Below are positions 17,383-26,394 of a stretch of 64,000 nt of DNA, piece by piece. Under the pieces are notes generated by a model that had not been told where the DNA came from, ran no database searches, and saw only the letters and a program-made list of their open reading frames with translations. Both the position numbers and the translations under genes were made by a program. The DNA comes from Flavobacterium yafengii (GTDB taxonomy: Bacteria > Bacteroidota > Bacteroidia > Flavobacteriales > Flavobacteriaceae): positions 744,001 to 808,000 of the forward strand of contig NZ_JASCRY010000001.1 of NCBI RefSeq assembly GCF_030010375.1, in the 5' to 3' direction. How positions within the stretch are numbered: position 1 is the first letter of the stretch; each line of letters begins with the position of its first letter.

Positions 17383-19383
17383 ATGGCATTAGACTCAAAA
17401 ATACCAGAAGGTTCGATTTCGGACAAATGGACAAATTATAAAGATCATATTAATTTAGTGAATCCTGCAAACAAGCGTAACTTAGATGTTATTATTGTTG
17501 GTACAGGTTTAGCTGGAGGTTCTGCTGCTGCAACATTGGCAGAATTAGGGTATAACGTAAAAGCATTTTGTTTTCAAGATTCGCCACGTCGTGCGCACTC
17601 CATTGCGGCACAAGGAGGAATTAACGCGGCAAAAAATTATCAAGGAGACGGGGATTCCACTTTCCGTTTGTTTTATGATACTGTAAAAGGTGGCGATTAT
17701 CGTGCTCGTGAAGCAAACGTACATCGTTTGGCTGAAGTTTCCGGGAATATTATTGACCAATGTGTGGCACAAGGTGTTCCATTGGCTCGTGAATATGGCG
17801 GATTGTTAGATAACCGTTCTTTTGGTGGAACATTGGTTTCTAGAACTTTTTACGCAAAAGGACAAACAGGACAACAACTATTATTAGGTGCTTATTCAGC
17901 AATGAATCGCCAGATAGGTCGTGGAAAAATAAAAATGCACAACCGTCACGAAATGCTGGATTTAGTAATCGTAAACGGAAAAGCAAGAGGAATTATCGCT
18001 CGTAACTTAGTTACTGGAGAAATAGAAAGACATTCAGCTCATGCTGTTGTTATTGCTTCTGGTGGTTACGGAAATGTATTTTTCCTTTCTACAAATGCAA
18101 TGGGAAGTAATGCTACTGCAGCTTGGAAAATCCACAAAAAAGGAGCTTTCTTCGCAAATCCTTGTTACACACAAATTCACCCAACTTGTATTCCAGTTTC
18201 TGGAGATCACCAATCGAAATTGACATTAATGTCAGAGTCGTTGCGTAACGATGGTCGTATTTGGGTTCCTGCAAAATTAGAAGATGCAAAAGCGATTCGT
18301 GAAGGAAAAAAGAAACCAACGGATTTGTCTGAAGCAGAAAGAGATTATTATTTAGAAAGAAGATATCCAGCTTTTGGAAATTTAGTACCTAGAGATATTG
18401 CTTCTCGTGCTGCTAAAGAAAGATGTGATGCAGGTTTTGGAGTAAATAAAACAGGAGAAGCTGTTTATTTAGATTTCGCTGCAGCTATCCAAAGATATGG
18501 AGTTGACCAAGCAAGAATCAAACATTTAGACGAAAAAGACACTGCTCTAGTTATTAAATTAGGAACAGAAGTTGTTGCCAATAAATACGGTAACTTGTTT
18601 CAGATGTATGAAAAAATCGTTGATGAAAATCCATATTCAACTCCAATGATGATTTACCCTGCGGTACATTATACTATGGGTGGAACTTGGGTTGATTATA
18701 ACTTACAAACTACCATTCCGGGATGTTTCTCTATTGGAGAATCTAATTTCTCTGATCACGGAGCAAACAGACTTGGAGCTTCTGCTTTGATGCAAGGTTT
18801 AGCTGATGGATATTTTGTATTGCCATATACTATTGGAGATTATTTATCACCAGATATTAAAATGGGTGCTATATCTACAGATTTACCTGAATTTGTTGCT
18901 GCTGAAAAAGCGGTGAAAGATCAAATCGAAAGATTCATGAACAATAAAGGAACACATTCTGTTGATTATTTCCATAAGAAATTAGGGAAAATCATGTGGG
19001 ACAAAGTGGGTATGGCTCGTAATGCTAAAGGATTAAATGAAGCAATTGTTGAGATTGCCGCTTTACGCGAAGAGTTCTACAAAGAGGTAAAAGTTCCTGG
19101 TGACGCTAATGGTTTTAACCAAGAATTGGAAAAAGCGACTCGTGTTGCCGATTTCCTTGAATTGGGAGAATTATTCGCTAAAGATGCTTTACATCGTAAT
19201 GAATCTTGTGGAGGACATTTCCGTGAAGAATACCAAACTGAAGAAGGTGAAGCGCAACGTGACGATGAGAATTTCGCTTACGTAGCAGCATGGGAATACA
19301 CTGGGAAACCAAGTGAAGCTGTTTTACACAAAGAACCGTTGGTATTTGACAACGTGAAATTAGTTCAAAGAAGTTATAAATAG
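17383..19383 (+). CDS. sdhA: Succinate dehydrogenase/fumarate reductase flavoprotein subunit
   Basis: 666 residues, the longer form typical of Bacteroidota. The FAD dinucleotide motif [19 protein letters not shown] starts near 36. The FAD-linking His is in [13 protein letters not shown] (about 68), and substrate/FAD blocks follow in [52 protein letters not shown] and [19 protein letters not shown]. It oxidises succinate to fumarate in the TCA cycle at the inner face of the membrane. Located between sdhC and sdhB. Confidence 0.97.
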   Translation: MALDSKIPEGSISDKWTNYKDHINLVNPANKRNLDVIIVGTGLAGGSAAATLAELGYNVKAFCFQDSPRRAHSIAAQGGINAAKNYQGDGDSTFRLFYDTVKGGDYRAREANVHRLAEVSGNIIDQCVAQGVPLAREYGGLLDNRSFGGTLVSRTFYAKGQTGQQLLLGAYSAMNRQIGRGKIKMHNRHEMLDLVIVNGKARGIIARNLVTGEIERHSAHAVVIASGGYGNVFFLSTNAMGSNATAAWKIHKKGAFFANPCYTQIHPTCIPVSGDHQSKLTLMSESLRNDGRIWVPAKLEDAKAIREGKKKPTDLSEAERDYYLERRYPAFGNLVPRDIASRAAKERCDAGFGVNKTGEAVYLDFAAAIQRYGVDQARIKHLDEKDTALVIKLGTEVVANKYGNLFQMYEKIVDENPYSTPMMIYPAVHYTMGGTWVDYNLQTTIPGCFSIGESNFSDHGANRLGASALMQGLADGYFVLPYTIGDYLSPDIKMGAISTDLPEFVAAEKAVKDQIERFMNNKGTHSVDYFHKKLGKIMWDKVGMARNAKGLNEAIVEIAALREEFYKEVKVPGDANGFNQELEKATRVADFLELGELFAKDALHRNESCGGHFREEYQTEEGEAQRDDENFAYVAAWEYTGKPSEAVLHKEPLVFDNVKLVQRSYK

Positions 19384-19385
19384 AA

Positions 19386-19461
19386 TTTAGTCAAAAGTTA
19401 AAAGTCAAAAGTCTTAAAGTAAAGGGCTTTCGACCTTAGACTTTCAGACTTTAAAACTAAA
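19386..19461. repeat. Inverting 7-nt-period array in the sdhA-sdhB spacer
   Basis: Units such as AGTCAAA, AGTTAAA, AGTCAAA and AGTCTTA repeat with 7-nt period, pass through GGGCTTTCGACC, then continue on the opposite strand sense (AGACTTT, CAGACTT). The two halves pair imperfectly, e.g. AAAGTCTTAAAGT against ACTTTCAGACTTT with one mismatch. It is an unusually structured spacer inside an operon whose sdhA and sdhB products are needed in equal amounts. Confidence 0.6.
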
Positions 19462-19466
19462 AAAAT

Positions 19467-20213
19467 ATGAAACTTACATTAAAAATATGGCGTCAGAAAA
19501 ATGCCGCTGCAGAAGGAAAAATAGTTGAATATCCGATAGATCATATTGAACCGGACATGTCGTTTCTTGAAATGCTTGACATTTTGAATGACGAACTAAT
19601 CATGAAAGGGGATGAACCAGTTGCATTTGATCACGATTGTCGCGAAGGAATTTGCGGAATGTGTTCTTTGTACATCAATGGGGAAGCTCACGGACCGGAT
19701 AGAGGTGTTACCACTTGTCAATTGCACATGAGAATGTTCAAGGATGGCGATACTATTTTTATCGAGCCATTCAGAGCAAAAGCATTTCCTGTAATTAAAG
19801 ATTTAGTTGTAGACAGAAGTTCTTTTGACAGAATTCAACATGCCGGAGGATTTATATCTGTAAACACATCAGGAAATACAATTGATGCAAATACAATTCC
19901 TGTGAACAAGAAAGATGCTGATGATGCATTTGATGCTGCTGCTTGTATTGGTTGCGGAGCTTGTGTTGCTACTTGTAAAAACTCATCGGCAATGTTATTT
20001 GTTGCTGCTAAAGTATCTCAATATGCTTTGTTGCCACAAGGAAGAATTGAAGCTACTGACAGGGTTTTAAACATGGTGAGCCAAATGGATGCCGAAGGTT
20101 TTGGTAACTGTACTAATACTGGAGCTTGTGAAGTAGAATGTCCAAAAGGAATTTCTCTTGAAAATATTGCTCGAATGAACAGAGAGTATATGTCTGCAAG
20201 TTTGAAAGGATAA
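19467..20213 (+). CDS. sdhB: Succinate dehydrogenase iron-sulphur subunit
   Basis: 248 residues with three Fe-S clusters visible. The [2Fe-2S] cluster is in [16 protein letters not shown] with the fourth Cys in VTTCQLHM (about 58-90). The [4Fe-4S] cluster is in [12 protein letters not shown] (about 153-164). The [3Fe-4S]/[4Fe-4S] region is in [15 protein letters not shown] (about 212-226). It transfers electrons from SdhA FAD to the SdhC haems and quinone. It is the last gene of the sdhCAB operon and is followed by a strong terminator. Confidence 0.97.
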   Translation: MKLTLKIWRQKNAAAEGKIVEYPIDHIEPDMSFLEMLDILNDELIMKGDEPVAFDHDCREGICGMCSLYINGEAHGPDRGVTTCQLHMRMFKDGDTIFIEPFRAKAFPVIKDLVVDRSSFDRIQHAGGFISVNTSGNTIDANTIPVNKKDADDAFDAAACIGCGACVATCKNSSAMLFVAAKVSQYALLPQGRIEATDRVLNMVSQMDAEGFGNCTNTGACEVECPKGISLENIARMNREYMSASLKG

Positions 20214-20232
20214 AAACTCAAAGCATACAATT

Positions 20233-20272
20233 AAAAAACGCATTCAATGTCAAAGTTGAATGCGTTTTTTTT
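20233..20272. terminator. Bidirectional terminator after sdhB
   Basis: AAAAAACGCATTCAA / TTGAATGCGTTTTTT hairpin, 8-nt loop, T tract on the plus strand and A tract on the left. Confidence 0.9.
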
Positions 20273-20303
20273 ATATAACTAAATGTTAGATTTAAGAATT
20301 AGT

Positions 20304-20867
20304 TTAGTCTTTCCATCCCCAAGGTGCGGAAGGTGTTGGAACTACTTTTGTAATGTCAAATTTAACGGTAAACAATCGGTCTGAACCGATGCGTCTTAGG
20401 TTATAGGTAAAAGAAGTTTCGTCTAAAGTAATCCACCAAACATTGGCGGAAGCATTTGGAATTAAATCACATGTTTGTTGATCTGCCGGAAAAAACTGAA
20501 GCGTCGATAAACCAGAATTAGAGGTTGTTCCGCCGTATTGTGTCACCTTGTCTTCAGAACCGTCTTCGTGGCGGTGGTCGTGTTTCAATTGAATACGGTC
20601 ATTTTTATAGGTTAACACCCAAGTTCTCGATTTGTCATCTCCTACAAAAAATGGAATTCGAATCGTGTTCTCATCGCAATTGCGAACGTGCATCACTAGC
20701 TTTTTATCTCGAAAAGTATCATTGGCAGCGCCTTCTTTTACTTCTCCTTCAAATGATTTTCCGCATTGTTTTTGTAAGTTTTCCCAAAATTGTTTAGCAC
20801 CTGATTTTTCTTGACCAAAAATCAAAATAGAGCATAACAGTGTGCATACAAGAAGTATCTTTTTCAT
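20304..20867 (-). CDS. Secreted protein of unknown function
   Basis: 187 residues beginning with a clear signal peptide (KKILLVCTLLCSILIFGQ), so exported. The mature part is about 168 aa with three Cys (QKQCGKSF, VRNCDENT and QQTCDLIP) and polar beta-rich stretches (SRTWVLTYKNDRIQLKHDHR, RRIGSDRLFTVKFDITK). No family was recognised with confidence. It is a single gene convergent with sdhB and divergent from the nitrilase-like gene. Possible roles include a periplasmic binding or lipocalin-like protein, which is speculation. Confidence 0.75.
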   Translation of the reverse strand: MKKILLVCTLLCSILIFGQEKSGAKQFWENLQKQCGKSFEGEVKEGAANDTFRDKKLVMHVRNCDENTIRIPFFVGDDKSRTWVLTYKNDRIQLKHDHRHEDGSEDKVTQYGGTTSNSGLSTLQFFPADQQTCDLIPNASANVWWITLDETSFTYNLRRIGSDRLFTVKFDITKVVPTPSAPWGWKD

Positions 20868-20938
20868 AAAGTTGTTTTTTGCTAATATAATAAACTTATG
20901 GTATTGTGATATTTCTTATTTTTATAAAAAATAAAACA

Positions 20939-21709
20939 ATGCAAGTCATCCTTATTCAAGCTCCTTTAATTTGGGAAAACCCAAAGTCAAATCGTGATTA
21001 TTTCGAAGCAAAAATCAATTTAATTACAGAAAATGTTGATTTAATTGTATTGCCGGAAATGTTTACGAGCGGTTTTACAATGAGCCCTGAGAATGTCGCT
21101 GAAACAATGCAAGGCGAAACAATAACTTGGCTTAAAGCGTTGGCAAAAGCCAGGAACTGTGCCATTACGGGAAGTTTAGTTATAAAGGAAAATGAAAATT
21201 TTTACAATCGATTAGTATTTGTATTTCCTTCCGGAGAAATTCAGTTTTATGATAAAAGGCATTTATTTACTTTGGCTGGAGAAGACAAAGTCTATACAAG
21301 TGGCAATCAAAAAATAGTTGTAGACTATTTGGGTTGGAAAATTTGTCCGTTGATTTGTTATGATTTGCGATTTCCGGCTTTTTCCAGAAATTCAGAGGAT
21401 TATGACTTATTGATTTATGTGGCAAGTTGGCCAAAAATCAGAACAAATGCTTGGGATGTTTTGTTGAAAGCCAGAGCGATAGAAAACATGAGTTATGCAA
21501 TTGGTGTCAATAGAATAGGAACTGATTCGAATGGTTACGAATACATTGGTCACTCACAAGCAGTCGATTTTCTTGGGAATTATGTCTTGGACCCAGAAGA
21601 ATCTGAAGGCTCTTTTTTAGTAGTATTAGACAAAGAAAAAATGCTGGAAACCAGACAAAAATTAGGTTTTTTGAACGACAGAGATTCTTTTGAAATAAAA
21701 AATATTTAG
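20939..21709 (+). CDS. Nitrilase-superfamily amidohydrolase (omega-amidase-like)
   Basis: Start placed at the ATG at 20939 (MQVILIQAPLIWENPKSN), because the 11 residues before it are low-complexity and outside the fold. 256 residues with the complete Glu-Lys-Cys triad: Glu in VLPEMFTSGFT (about 40), Lys in YDKRHLF (about 107) and Cys in LICYDLRFP (about 142). The final blocks ASWPKIR and RAIENMSYAIGVNR match the YafV/omega-amidase (NIT2-like) subgroup, which repairs alpha-keto omega-amides from glutamine and methionine salvage. Cytosolic. Confidence 0.88.
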   Translation: MQVILIQAPLIWENPKSNRDYFEAKINLITENVDLIVLPEMFTSGFTMSPENVAETMQGETITWLKALAKARNCAITGSLVIKENENFYNRLVFVFPSGEIQFYDKRHLFTLAGEDKVYTSGNQKIVVDYLGWKICPLICYDLRFPAFSRNSEDYDLLIYVASWPKIRTNAWDVLLKARAIENMSYAIGVNRIGTDSNGYEYIGHSQAVDFLGNYVLDPEESEGSFLVVLDKEKMLETRQKLGFLNDRDSFEIKNI

Positions 21710-21711
21710 CC

Positions 21712-23364
21712 CTAGTTTTTTTTATCGGTTTTCTTTTTAGGTTCGGGAGTGTAAGGAATACTCAAGTCAAAAACTTGATTTACATCCCAATTGGCTCGAA
21801 CATCGATTTCCTTGGAAAAATAGATCACTTCTTCTGCTTGGCGTTTTTCTAAATAGTTACCGGAATCCCATTCCTTGTTTTTATTAGTGTCATAAATAGC
21901 ACGTAATGTATAAAGCGCAGGTTCGATTAAATTAAATTCTACTGTGGTGTTTTTTTCAGTGTATTCAGTCGCTAAAACATCACCTTTTATATTTGTCAGT
22001 TCTATAATGACAGGAAATTCTTTTATGTTTTCTAATACAACGGTGAGATTCCCGTAGTCAGAGGTATTTCCCGTGTTTAGTTTATGAGTCAAGGTATCAT
22101 TCGATTTTTCGAAAAAATCAGTTAACGCTCCAGGCAAAATTTCAAAAGTGTAATTTTCTGAGGGTTCCTTTTTAAAGTCAAAATACAATTTCTGATTGAA
22201 TTCGTCGTATTCAGTGGTAAAAGGCACTGCGGTTTTTGCATTGTTGATTAAATTTATTTTAGAATTCTCAATGCGGATTAATGGAGTTGAGCTTTCTAAT
22301 GTAAAACGCTCACGCAATTTTAAGTTGCCGGTTTGTAAGGCAGAGATGCTTAAGGTGTCCTTTTTTTGGTCTTTTATTTTAAAGGTGAAATTGGTTTCGT
22401 ATTTGTCTTTGGCTACAGCCAAAGTAAGCGAATCTACTTTGATAGGTTTATACCAGACTTGAAGAGAATCCTTTTTAGGGAATTTAGTAATGATATTGGA
22501 CAGGACTTCAGTATTGTTTTTCAAAATTAACTTTGGTAGGGCGGCAGCTGAATTGACAACGCCTTCGTACCCCATGAACAATCTGTTTCCAGATGCTTGA
22601 GTTGGTTTGAACGTTTTAAAAGGGAGCGTTTCCTTGAATAATTCCAACTCGTAAAGGGTGTCGTTTGGAATAGTAATAAATTCTTTACTGAATCCTATTT
22701 TATCCGTTTTTGGATTGTATTTATTATTGCTGTTGTAATCTTTCATGGCTACAAGAAGATACTTTCCGGCTTTTAAATTCTCAAAGCGAAAAGTCTTCAG
22801 ACTATCTAATGTGTTAGTCACATATCTTGGATTCTCATTATAGACTACCGAATCCTTAAAAGTGTCATTCACGTCATACAGCATAACCGAAACGAATGAC
22901 TCTACTTCTTTGTCATAAGCGCTTTTTACAGTTCCGCCAAGGCTTAAAGAATCAATATAATCGCCAGTTGAAAACACATATTTGAATTGATTTAACGGAT
23001 TTCCTTCGTTATTGTCAGCGATACTTTGGCCAAAATTAAAGCTGTAAGTAGTATTAGGTTGTAATGTATCTTTGATTTTTATTGTAATCGTTTTGCTTGG
23101 AGTAGTAGGCAGAATTGATGGTTCGTATTTCATTGGTGGTGAAACAATCAATTGCTTGTTAAGGTTTTTGAGTTTAATGTTCTCGTCAAAAACTAGTTTG
23201 ATCTCGTTTCCTTTGAAATTTTTACTGAAATTTTCCGGGAAACTTACTTTTAAAACAGGTGCAATGGTATCTTTCAAACCGCCAGTGATGGAGCCTCTTT
23301 TTGCACATCCAACAATAATTAAGAGCAATAGAAAGAAGGTGTATTTTAAATTGTTTTTCAACAT
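21712..23364 (-). CDS. Ig-like (Big_5) domain lipoprotein
   Basis: 550 residues. The signal peptide ends in a lipobox (LLLLIIVGC, Cys about 20), so it is a lipoprotein, probably outer-membrane attached. An N-terminal SbsA/Big_5 Ig-like domain (DTIAPVLKVSFPENFSKNF, then NTTYSFNFGQSIADNNEGNPLNQFKY) is followed by several beta-rich repeats and two segments reading like EF-hand/dockerin-style Ca loops (DYNSNNKYNPKTDKIG and YDTNKNKEWDSGNY). This architecture is common in Bacteroidota envelope proteins. Function unknown. It ends with a Lys-rich tail (PEPKKKTDKKN), and its stop lies three bases from that of the convergent amidohydrolase. Confidence 0.85.
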   Translation of the reverse strand: MLKNNLKYTFFLLLLIIVGCAKRGSITGGLKDTIAPVLKVSFPENFSKNFKGNEIKLVFDENIKLKNLNKQLIVSPPMKYEPSILPTTPSKTITIKIKDTLQPNTTYSFNFGQSIADNNEGNPLNQFKYVFSTGDYIDSLSLGGTVKSAYDKEVESFVSVMLYDVNDTFKDSVVYNENPRYVTNTLDSLKTFRFENLKAGKYLLVAMKDYNSNNKYNPKTDKIGFSKEFITIPNDTLYELELFKETLPFKTFKPTQASGNRLFMGYEGVVNSAAALPKLILKNNTEVLSNIITKFPKKDSLQVWYKPIKVDSLTLAVAKDKYETNFTFKIKDQKKDTLSISALQTGNLKLRERFTLESSTPLIRIENSKINLINNAKTAVPFTTEYDEFNQKLYFDFKKEPSENYTFEILPGALTDFFEKSNDTLTHKLNTGNTSDYGNLTVVLENIKEFPVIIELTNIKGDVLATEYTEKNTTVEFNLIEPALYTLRAIYDTNKNKEWDSGNYLEKRQAEEVIYFSKEIDVRANWDVNQVFDLSIPYTPEPKKKTDKKN

Positions 23365-23574
23365 ATCAAATCATAATTAGAATCTACAAAATAACAATTA
23401 TAATTCATGCAATCGAAATTTTTTATAGAATTATTATGAGCGATTTAATTCAGCTTACTTTTTAGAATGCTGCCCTTTTTTTGTTTTTAATGTTTAAATT
23501 TACGTCAAACAAATTGTATCGCGTTTAGTGTACTGCTTGAATTTAAAACCAATGTTGAATTGATAGTATAAACA

Positions 23575-23976
23575 ATGAGAAAAATAGAACATATAGGGAT
23601 TGCGGTCAAAGATTTAGAAGTGTCGAATTTAGTTTTCGAAAAACTCTTTGGCGCTCCGGCTTATAAATTTGAAGATGTAGAAACCGAAGGAGTGACAACT
23701 TCTTTTTTTATGAATGGACCCAATAAAATTGAACTCCTAGCGGCTACCAATCCAGAAAGTCCTATTGCTAAGTTCATAGAAAAAAAGGGAGAAGGGATTC
23801 ATCATATTGCTTTTGATGTTGAAGATATTGTTTCAGAAATAGCGCGTTTGAAAAAAGAAGGGTTTGTTGTCTTGAATGAAATCCCAAAAAAAGGAGCTGA
23901 TAATAAGATAGTTGCGTTTTTACATCCAAAAAGCACTAATGGTGTTTTGATTGAATTGTGCCAGGAAATAAAATAA
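23575..23976 (+). CDS. mce: Methylmalonyl-CoA epimerase
   Basis: 133 residues of the vicinal-oxygen-chelate (glyoxalase) fold, two beta-alpha-beta-beta-beta modules. Metal ligands fit the epimerase: His in EHIGIAVKDLE (about 5), Gln/Glu in NKIELLAAT, His in GEGIHHIAFDVED (about 79) and Glu in GVLIELCQE near the C-terminus. It interconverts R- and S-methylmalonyl-CoA between propionyl-CoA carboxylase and the B12-dependent mutase. Neither partner is in this window. A 210-bp spacer precedes it with no other feature seen. Confidence 0.93.
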   Translation: MRKIEHIGIAVKDLEVSNLVFEKLFGAPAYKFEDVETEGVTTSFFMNGPNKIELLAATNPESPIAKFIEKKGEGIHHIAFDVEDIVSEIARLKKEGFVVLNEIPKKGADNKIVAFLHPKSTNGVLIELCQEIK

Positions 23977-24073
23977 TTTTAGTACAGATAATTGGGTAGT
24001 ATTCTAATATTCAGTTGGTTTCTGTTTGAAAAAAGCTAATAATTGAACTATATTAAAATCTAAGTCAAAAATA

Positions 24074-24105
24074 TTTGGAGCAAATGAAAAATAGTGGTAA
24101 TATTG
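24074..24105 (+). promoter_or_regulatory. Promoter of the CAT tRNA
   Basis: TTTG (24074-24077), 20 bp, TAATATTG (24098-24105, seven of eight to consensus). It lies 13 bp before the tRNA 5' end, an ideal distance for a tRNA promoter. Confidence 0.7.
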
Positions 24106-24118
24106 CACACTCTTAACC

Positions 24119-24192
24119 GGTCCTATAGCTCAGCTGGTTAGAGCACCTGACTCATAATCAGGTGGTCCCTGGTTCGAGCCCAGGTGGGACCA
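24119..24192 (+). tRNA. tRNA with CAT anticodon (Met, or Ile2 after lysidine modification)
   Basis: 74 nt forming a full cloverleaf: acceptor GGTCCTA/TGGGACC, D arm GCTC/GAGC, anticodon arm CCTGA-CTCATAA-TCAGG, T arm CCTGG-TTCGAGC-CCAGG, discriminator A, no encoded CCA. The anticodon CAT is shared by elongator Met and by tRNA-Ile2, which is modified by TilS; the sequence alone does not settle which. It is not initiator-like, since the 5' base pairs normally and three consecutive G:C pairs in the anticodon stem are absent. Confidence 0.95.
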
Positions 24193-24193
24193 C

Positions 24194-24235
24194 AAAACCC
24201 TCTAAGACAAATGTTTTAGAGGGTTTTCTTTTTTT
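24194..24235 (+). terminator. Terminator of the CAT tRNA
   Basis: AAAACCCTCTAA / TTAGAGGGTTTT hairpin directly after the tRNA, followed by a T-rich tract. Confidence 0.85.
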
Positions 24236-24263
24236 ACTAAAAACCAAAATGGACTAAAACACG

Positions 24264-24271
24264 TATCTTTG
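24264..24271 (+). promoter_or_regulatory. Candidate -7 box for the PID-CTERM-like gene
   Basis: TATCTTTG, an exact TAnnTTTG match, about 80 bp upstream of the chosen ATG. No good -33 TTTG at standard spacing. Confidence 0.4.
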
Positions 24272-24349
24272 TATACTGAGAATAAGTACTTTCTGTTTAA
24301 TGGTTTAATAGATTTTTTTATTTCAGTAAATTTACTATTTTTGAAGCCG

Positions 24350-24580
24350 ATGAAGATTGAGTCAAATAAATTTTATTTTTTAATCATTTTCCTTTTTGGG
24401 ATTATGAATGTTTTTGCAGGTCCTGGAGGTTCTGGTCCTCCTGCGCCTACGGCTAAAAAACCACCGCCACCACCTGGATTGTCTATTGATGAAAATAGTG
24501 TTATAATAATGATAATTGCCTTGTTATTTGGGATTTATATCATTTACAACAATATGTTAAAAACAAAAACCCCAATTTAA
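24350..24580 (+). CDS. Small PID-CTERM-like exported protein
   Basis: 76 residues from the ATG at 24350. An earlier in-frame start at 24269 lies on the -7 box and adds only hydrophobic residues. Layout: signal peptide (KFYFLIIFLFGIMNVFAGP), a very short Gly/Pro linker with a polyproline run (KKPPPPPGLSIDENS), one C-terminal transmembrane helix (VIIMIIALLFGIYIIYN) and a basic tail (MLKTKTPI). This is the pattern of Bacteroidota PID-CTERM sorting-domain proteins, where PGLPID precedes the helix; here the tripeptide reads SID. Almost nothing lies between signal and anchor. Function unknown. Confidence 0.7.
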   Translation: MKIESNKFYFLIIFLFGIMNVFAGPGGSGPPAPTAKKPPPPPGLSIDENSVIIMIIALLFGIYIIYNNMLKTKTPI

Positions 24581-24599
24581 ATTGGGGTTTTTGTTTTTT
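24564..24599. terminator. Bidirectional terminator
   Basis: AAAAACCCCAATTT / AAATTGGGGTTTTT hairpin that contains the stop codon of the PID-CTERM-like gene; it also serves convergent ribE. Confidence 0.85.
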
Positions 24600-24613
24600 G
24601 TATTTAAAAGGTG

Positions 24614-25201
24614 TTATTTGTTAGCGTATAATCGAGAAACGTATTTGCCAATCACATCAAATTCAAGGTTTATTTTTGTGCCAACTTCAAAGTTTTTGAA
24701 ATTGGTATGCTCATGTGTATAAGGGATTATGGCTACGCTAAACTGATTTTTTTTAGAATTCACCACGGTTAAGCTTACGCCATTTACGGTAATTGAACCT
24801 TTTTCGATAGTGATGTTGCTTAGTTTTTCATCGTATTCAAAGGTGTAAAGCCAGCTTCCATCTGTTTGTTCAGCTGTGATGCAGGCTCCTGTTTGGTCTA
24901 CGTGTCCTTGTACGATGTGTCCGTCAAGTCTGTCGCCAAGTTTCATCGCTCTTTCTAAGTTAACGGTGTCTCCAACTTTCCAATCGGCTAAATTTGTTTT
25001 TTTTATCGTTTCATCTATGGCGGTCACGGTATAAAAAGTATCATTGATAGCAACAACAGTAAGGCAGATTCCGTTATGGGCAACACTTTGATCAATTTGC
25101 AGTTCGCTGGTAATCGATGAATTCATCGTTATATGAACATTGCTGTTCTCTTTTTTTATTTCTTGGATGGTGCCAAGGGTTTCTATGATTCCTGTAAACA
25201 T
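24614..25201 (-). CDS. ribE: Riboflavin synthase, alpha chain
   Basis: 195 residues from the ATG at 25201 (MFTGIIETLGTI, the canonical family start; an upstream in-frame ATG at 25243 adds 14 unlikely residues). It has the two tandem lumazine-binding domains: SVAHNGICLTVVAI near 50 with LADWKVGDTVNLERAM, and DGHIVQGHVDQTG near 98, with the repeat ITVNGVSLTVV near 140. It dismutates 6,7-dimethyl-8-ribityllumazine to riboflavin. Divergent from pdxA across 58 bp, pairing two cofactor-biosynthesis genes. Confidence 0.96.
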   Translation of the reverse strand: MFTGIIETLGTIQEIKKENSNVHITMNSSITSELQIDQSVAHNGICLTVVAINDTFYTVTAIDETIKKTNLADWKVGDTVNLERAMKLGDRLDGHIVQGHVDQTGACITAEQTDGSWLYTFEYDEKLSNITIEKGSITVNGVSLTVVNSKKNQFSVAIIPYTHEHTNFKNFEVGTKINLEFDVIGKYVSRLYANK

Positions 25202-25259
25202 TTCTTGTTTTATTTTACTAAATTTGCACTTCAAAATTAGCAATAAATAACGTTAGGTC

Positions 25260-26309
25260 ATGATGAAAAAAGCAGAAAATATAATCGTTGGGATTTCTAT
25301 AGGAGATTTAAACGGTATTGGAAGCGAAGTTGTTTTAAAAACATTCGAGGATTCTCGCATGTTAGAGTTGTGTACTCCTGTTATCTTTGCTAATGTTAAG
25401 TTGTTGTCTTTTGTAAAGAAAAGCTTTCAATCGGCTTCTTTATTACATGGAATTGATAAACTGGATCAAATTGTTCCGGGAAAGATTAATGTTCTCAATC
25501 TTTGGAGAGAAGGAGTTGATTTGAATCTAGGGGTAAATGATCCTAAGGCAGGTGAATATGCTATAAAATCATTTGTTGCGGCTACCAAAGCTTTGAAAGA
25601 TGGTCTTGTGGATGTATTGGTTACTGCGCCTATAAATAAGTATAATATTCAATCAGAGGATTTTAAATTTCCTGGACATACGGATTATTTAGATCAAGAA
25701 CTGGAAGGAAATGCACTTATGTTGATGGTTCAGGATAATTTGAGAGTAGGGCTTTTGACGGATCATATTCCGTTAAGTGAAGTGGCTTCTCATCTTACGG
25801 AGGAATTGATTAAAAGAAAAATCGAAACGGTTAAGCAATCATTGATACAGGATTTTAGTATTAATAAGCCAAAAATAGCTGTTTTGGGATTGAATCCGCA
25901 TTGTGGTGATGGAGGAGTTATTGGTACTGAGGATGATTTGATTATAAAGCCAACATTAAAAAAAATATTTGACAAGGGAACCTTGGTTTTTGGACCTTTC
26001 GCAGCTGATGGTTTTTTTGGAAGTAATCAATATGAGAAGTATGATGCTATTATTGCAGCGTATCACGATCAGGGGTTGATTCCTTTCAAAACGTTGTCTT
26101 TTGGGAATGGAGTGAATTATACTGCAGGTTTGAATAAAATAAGAACCTCGCCAGATCACGGTACGGCTTATGATATTGCGGGAAAAGGAGTGGCTGATTT
26201 TAACTCATTCAAAGAGGCTGTGTATCTGGCAATTGATATTTATCATTCGAGAAATCAATATGCCGAAATCAGTGTGAAGCCATTGAAAACAAAAGAAAAA
26301 CAGTTGTGA
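25260..26309 (+). CDS. pdxA: 4-hydroxythreonine-4-phosphate dehydrogenase
   Basis: 349 residues. Family blocks seen: IVGISIGDLNGIGSEVVLKT at the N-terminus, VLVTAPINKYNIQ (about 118), FPGHTDYLDQEL with the metal-site His (about 140), VGLLTDHIPL with the second His (about 170), LNPHCGDGGVIGTED (about 212) and AAYHDQGLIPFKTL with the third His (about 268). It performs the NAD-dependent oxidation step of DXP-dependent vitamin B6 synthesis. Two adjacent ATG codons (MMKK) make the exact start ambiguous by one residue. A promoter-like box downstream separates it from the yceD cluster. Confidence 0.95.
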   Translation: MMKKAENIIVGISIGDLNGIGSEVVLKTFEDSRMLELCTPVIFANVKLLSFVKKSFQSASLLHGIDKLDQIVPGKINVLNLWREGVDLNLGVNDPKAGEYAIKSFVAATKALKDGLVDVLVTAPINKYNIQSEDFKFPGHTDYLDQELEGNALMLMVQDNLRVGLLTDHIPLSEVASHLTEELIKRKIETVKQSLIQDFSINKPKIAVLGLNPHCGDGGVIGTEDDLIIKPTLKKIFDKGTLVFGPFAADGFFGSNQYEKYDAIIAAYHDQGLIPFKTLSFGNGVNYTAGLNKIRTSPDHGTAYDIAGKGVADFNSFKEAVYLAIDIYHSRNQYAEISVKPLKTKEKQL

Positions 26310-26352
26310 ACAAAAAAAAGTGAATAACATTATTAGATTTGCAATAATTTTA

Positions 26353-26360
26353 TATCTTTG
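26353..26360 (+). promoter_or_regulatory. Candidate -7 box of the yceD-rpmF cluster
   Basis: TATCTTTG followed by CACTC, a frequent form of the Bacteroidota -7 region; 34 bp before the ATG. The -33 element is not obvious at the usual spacing. Confidence 0.45.
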
Positions 26361-26394
26361 CACTCCCGAAGTTTAGGGTCAAAATGTTGTTGAA

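Noticed and set aside
24194..24235. tRNA-adjacent direct repeat as an attachment site of an integrated element
   Set aside because: The downstream structure is an ordinary hairpin terminator; no integrase and no repeat of the tRNA 3' end were found.
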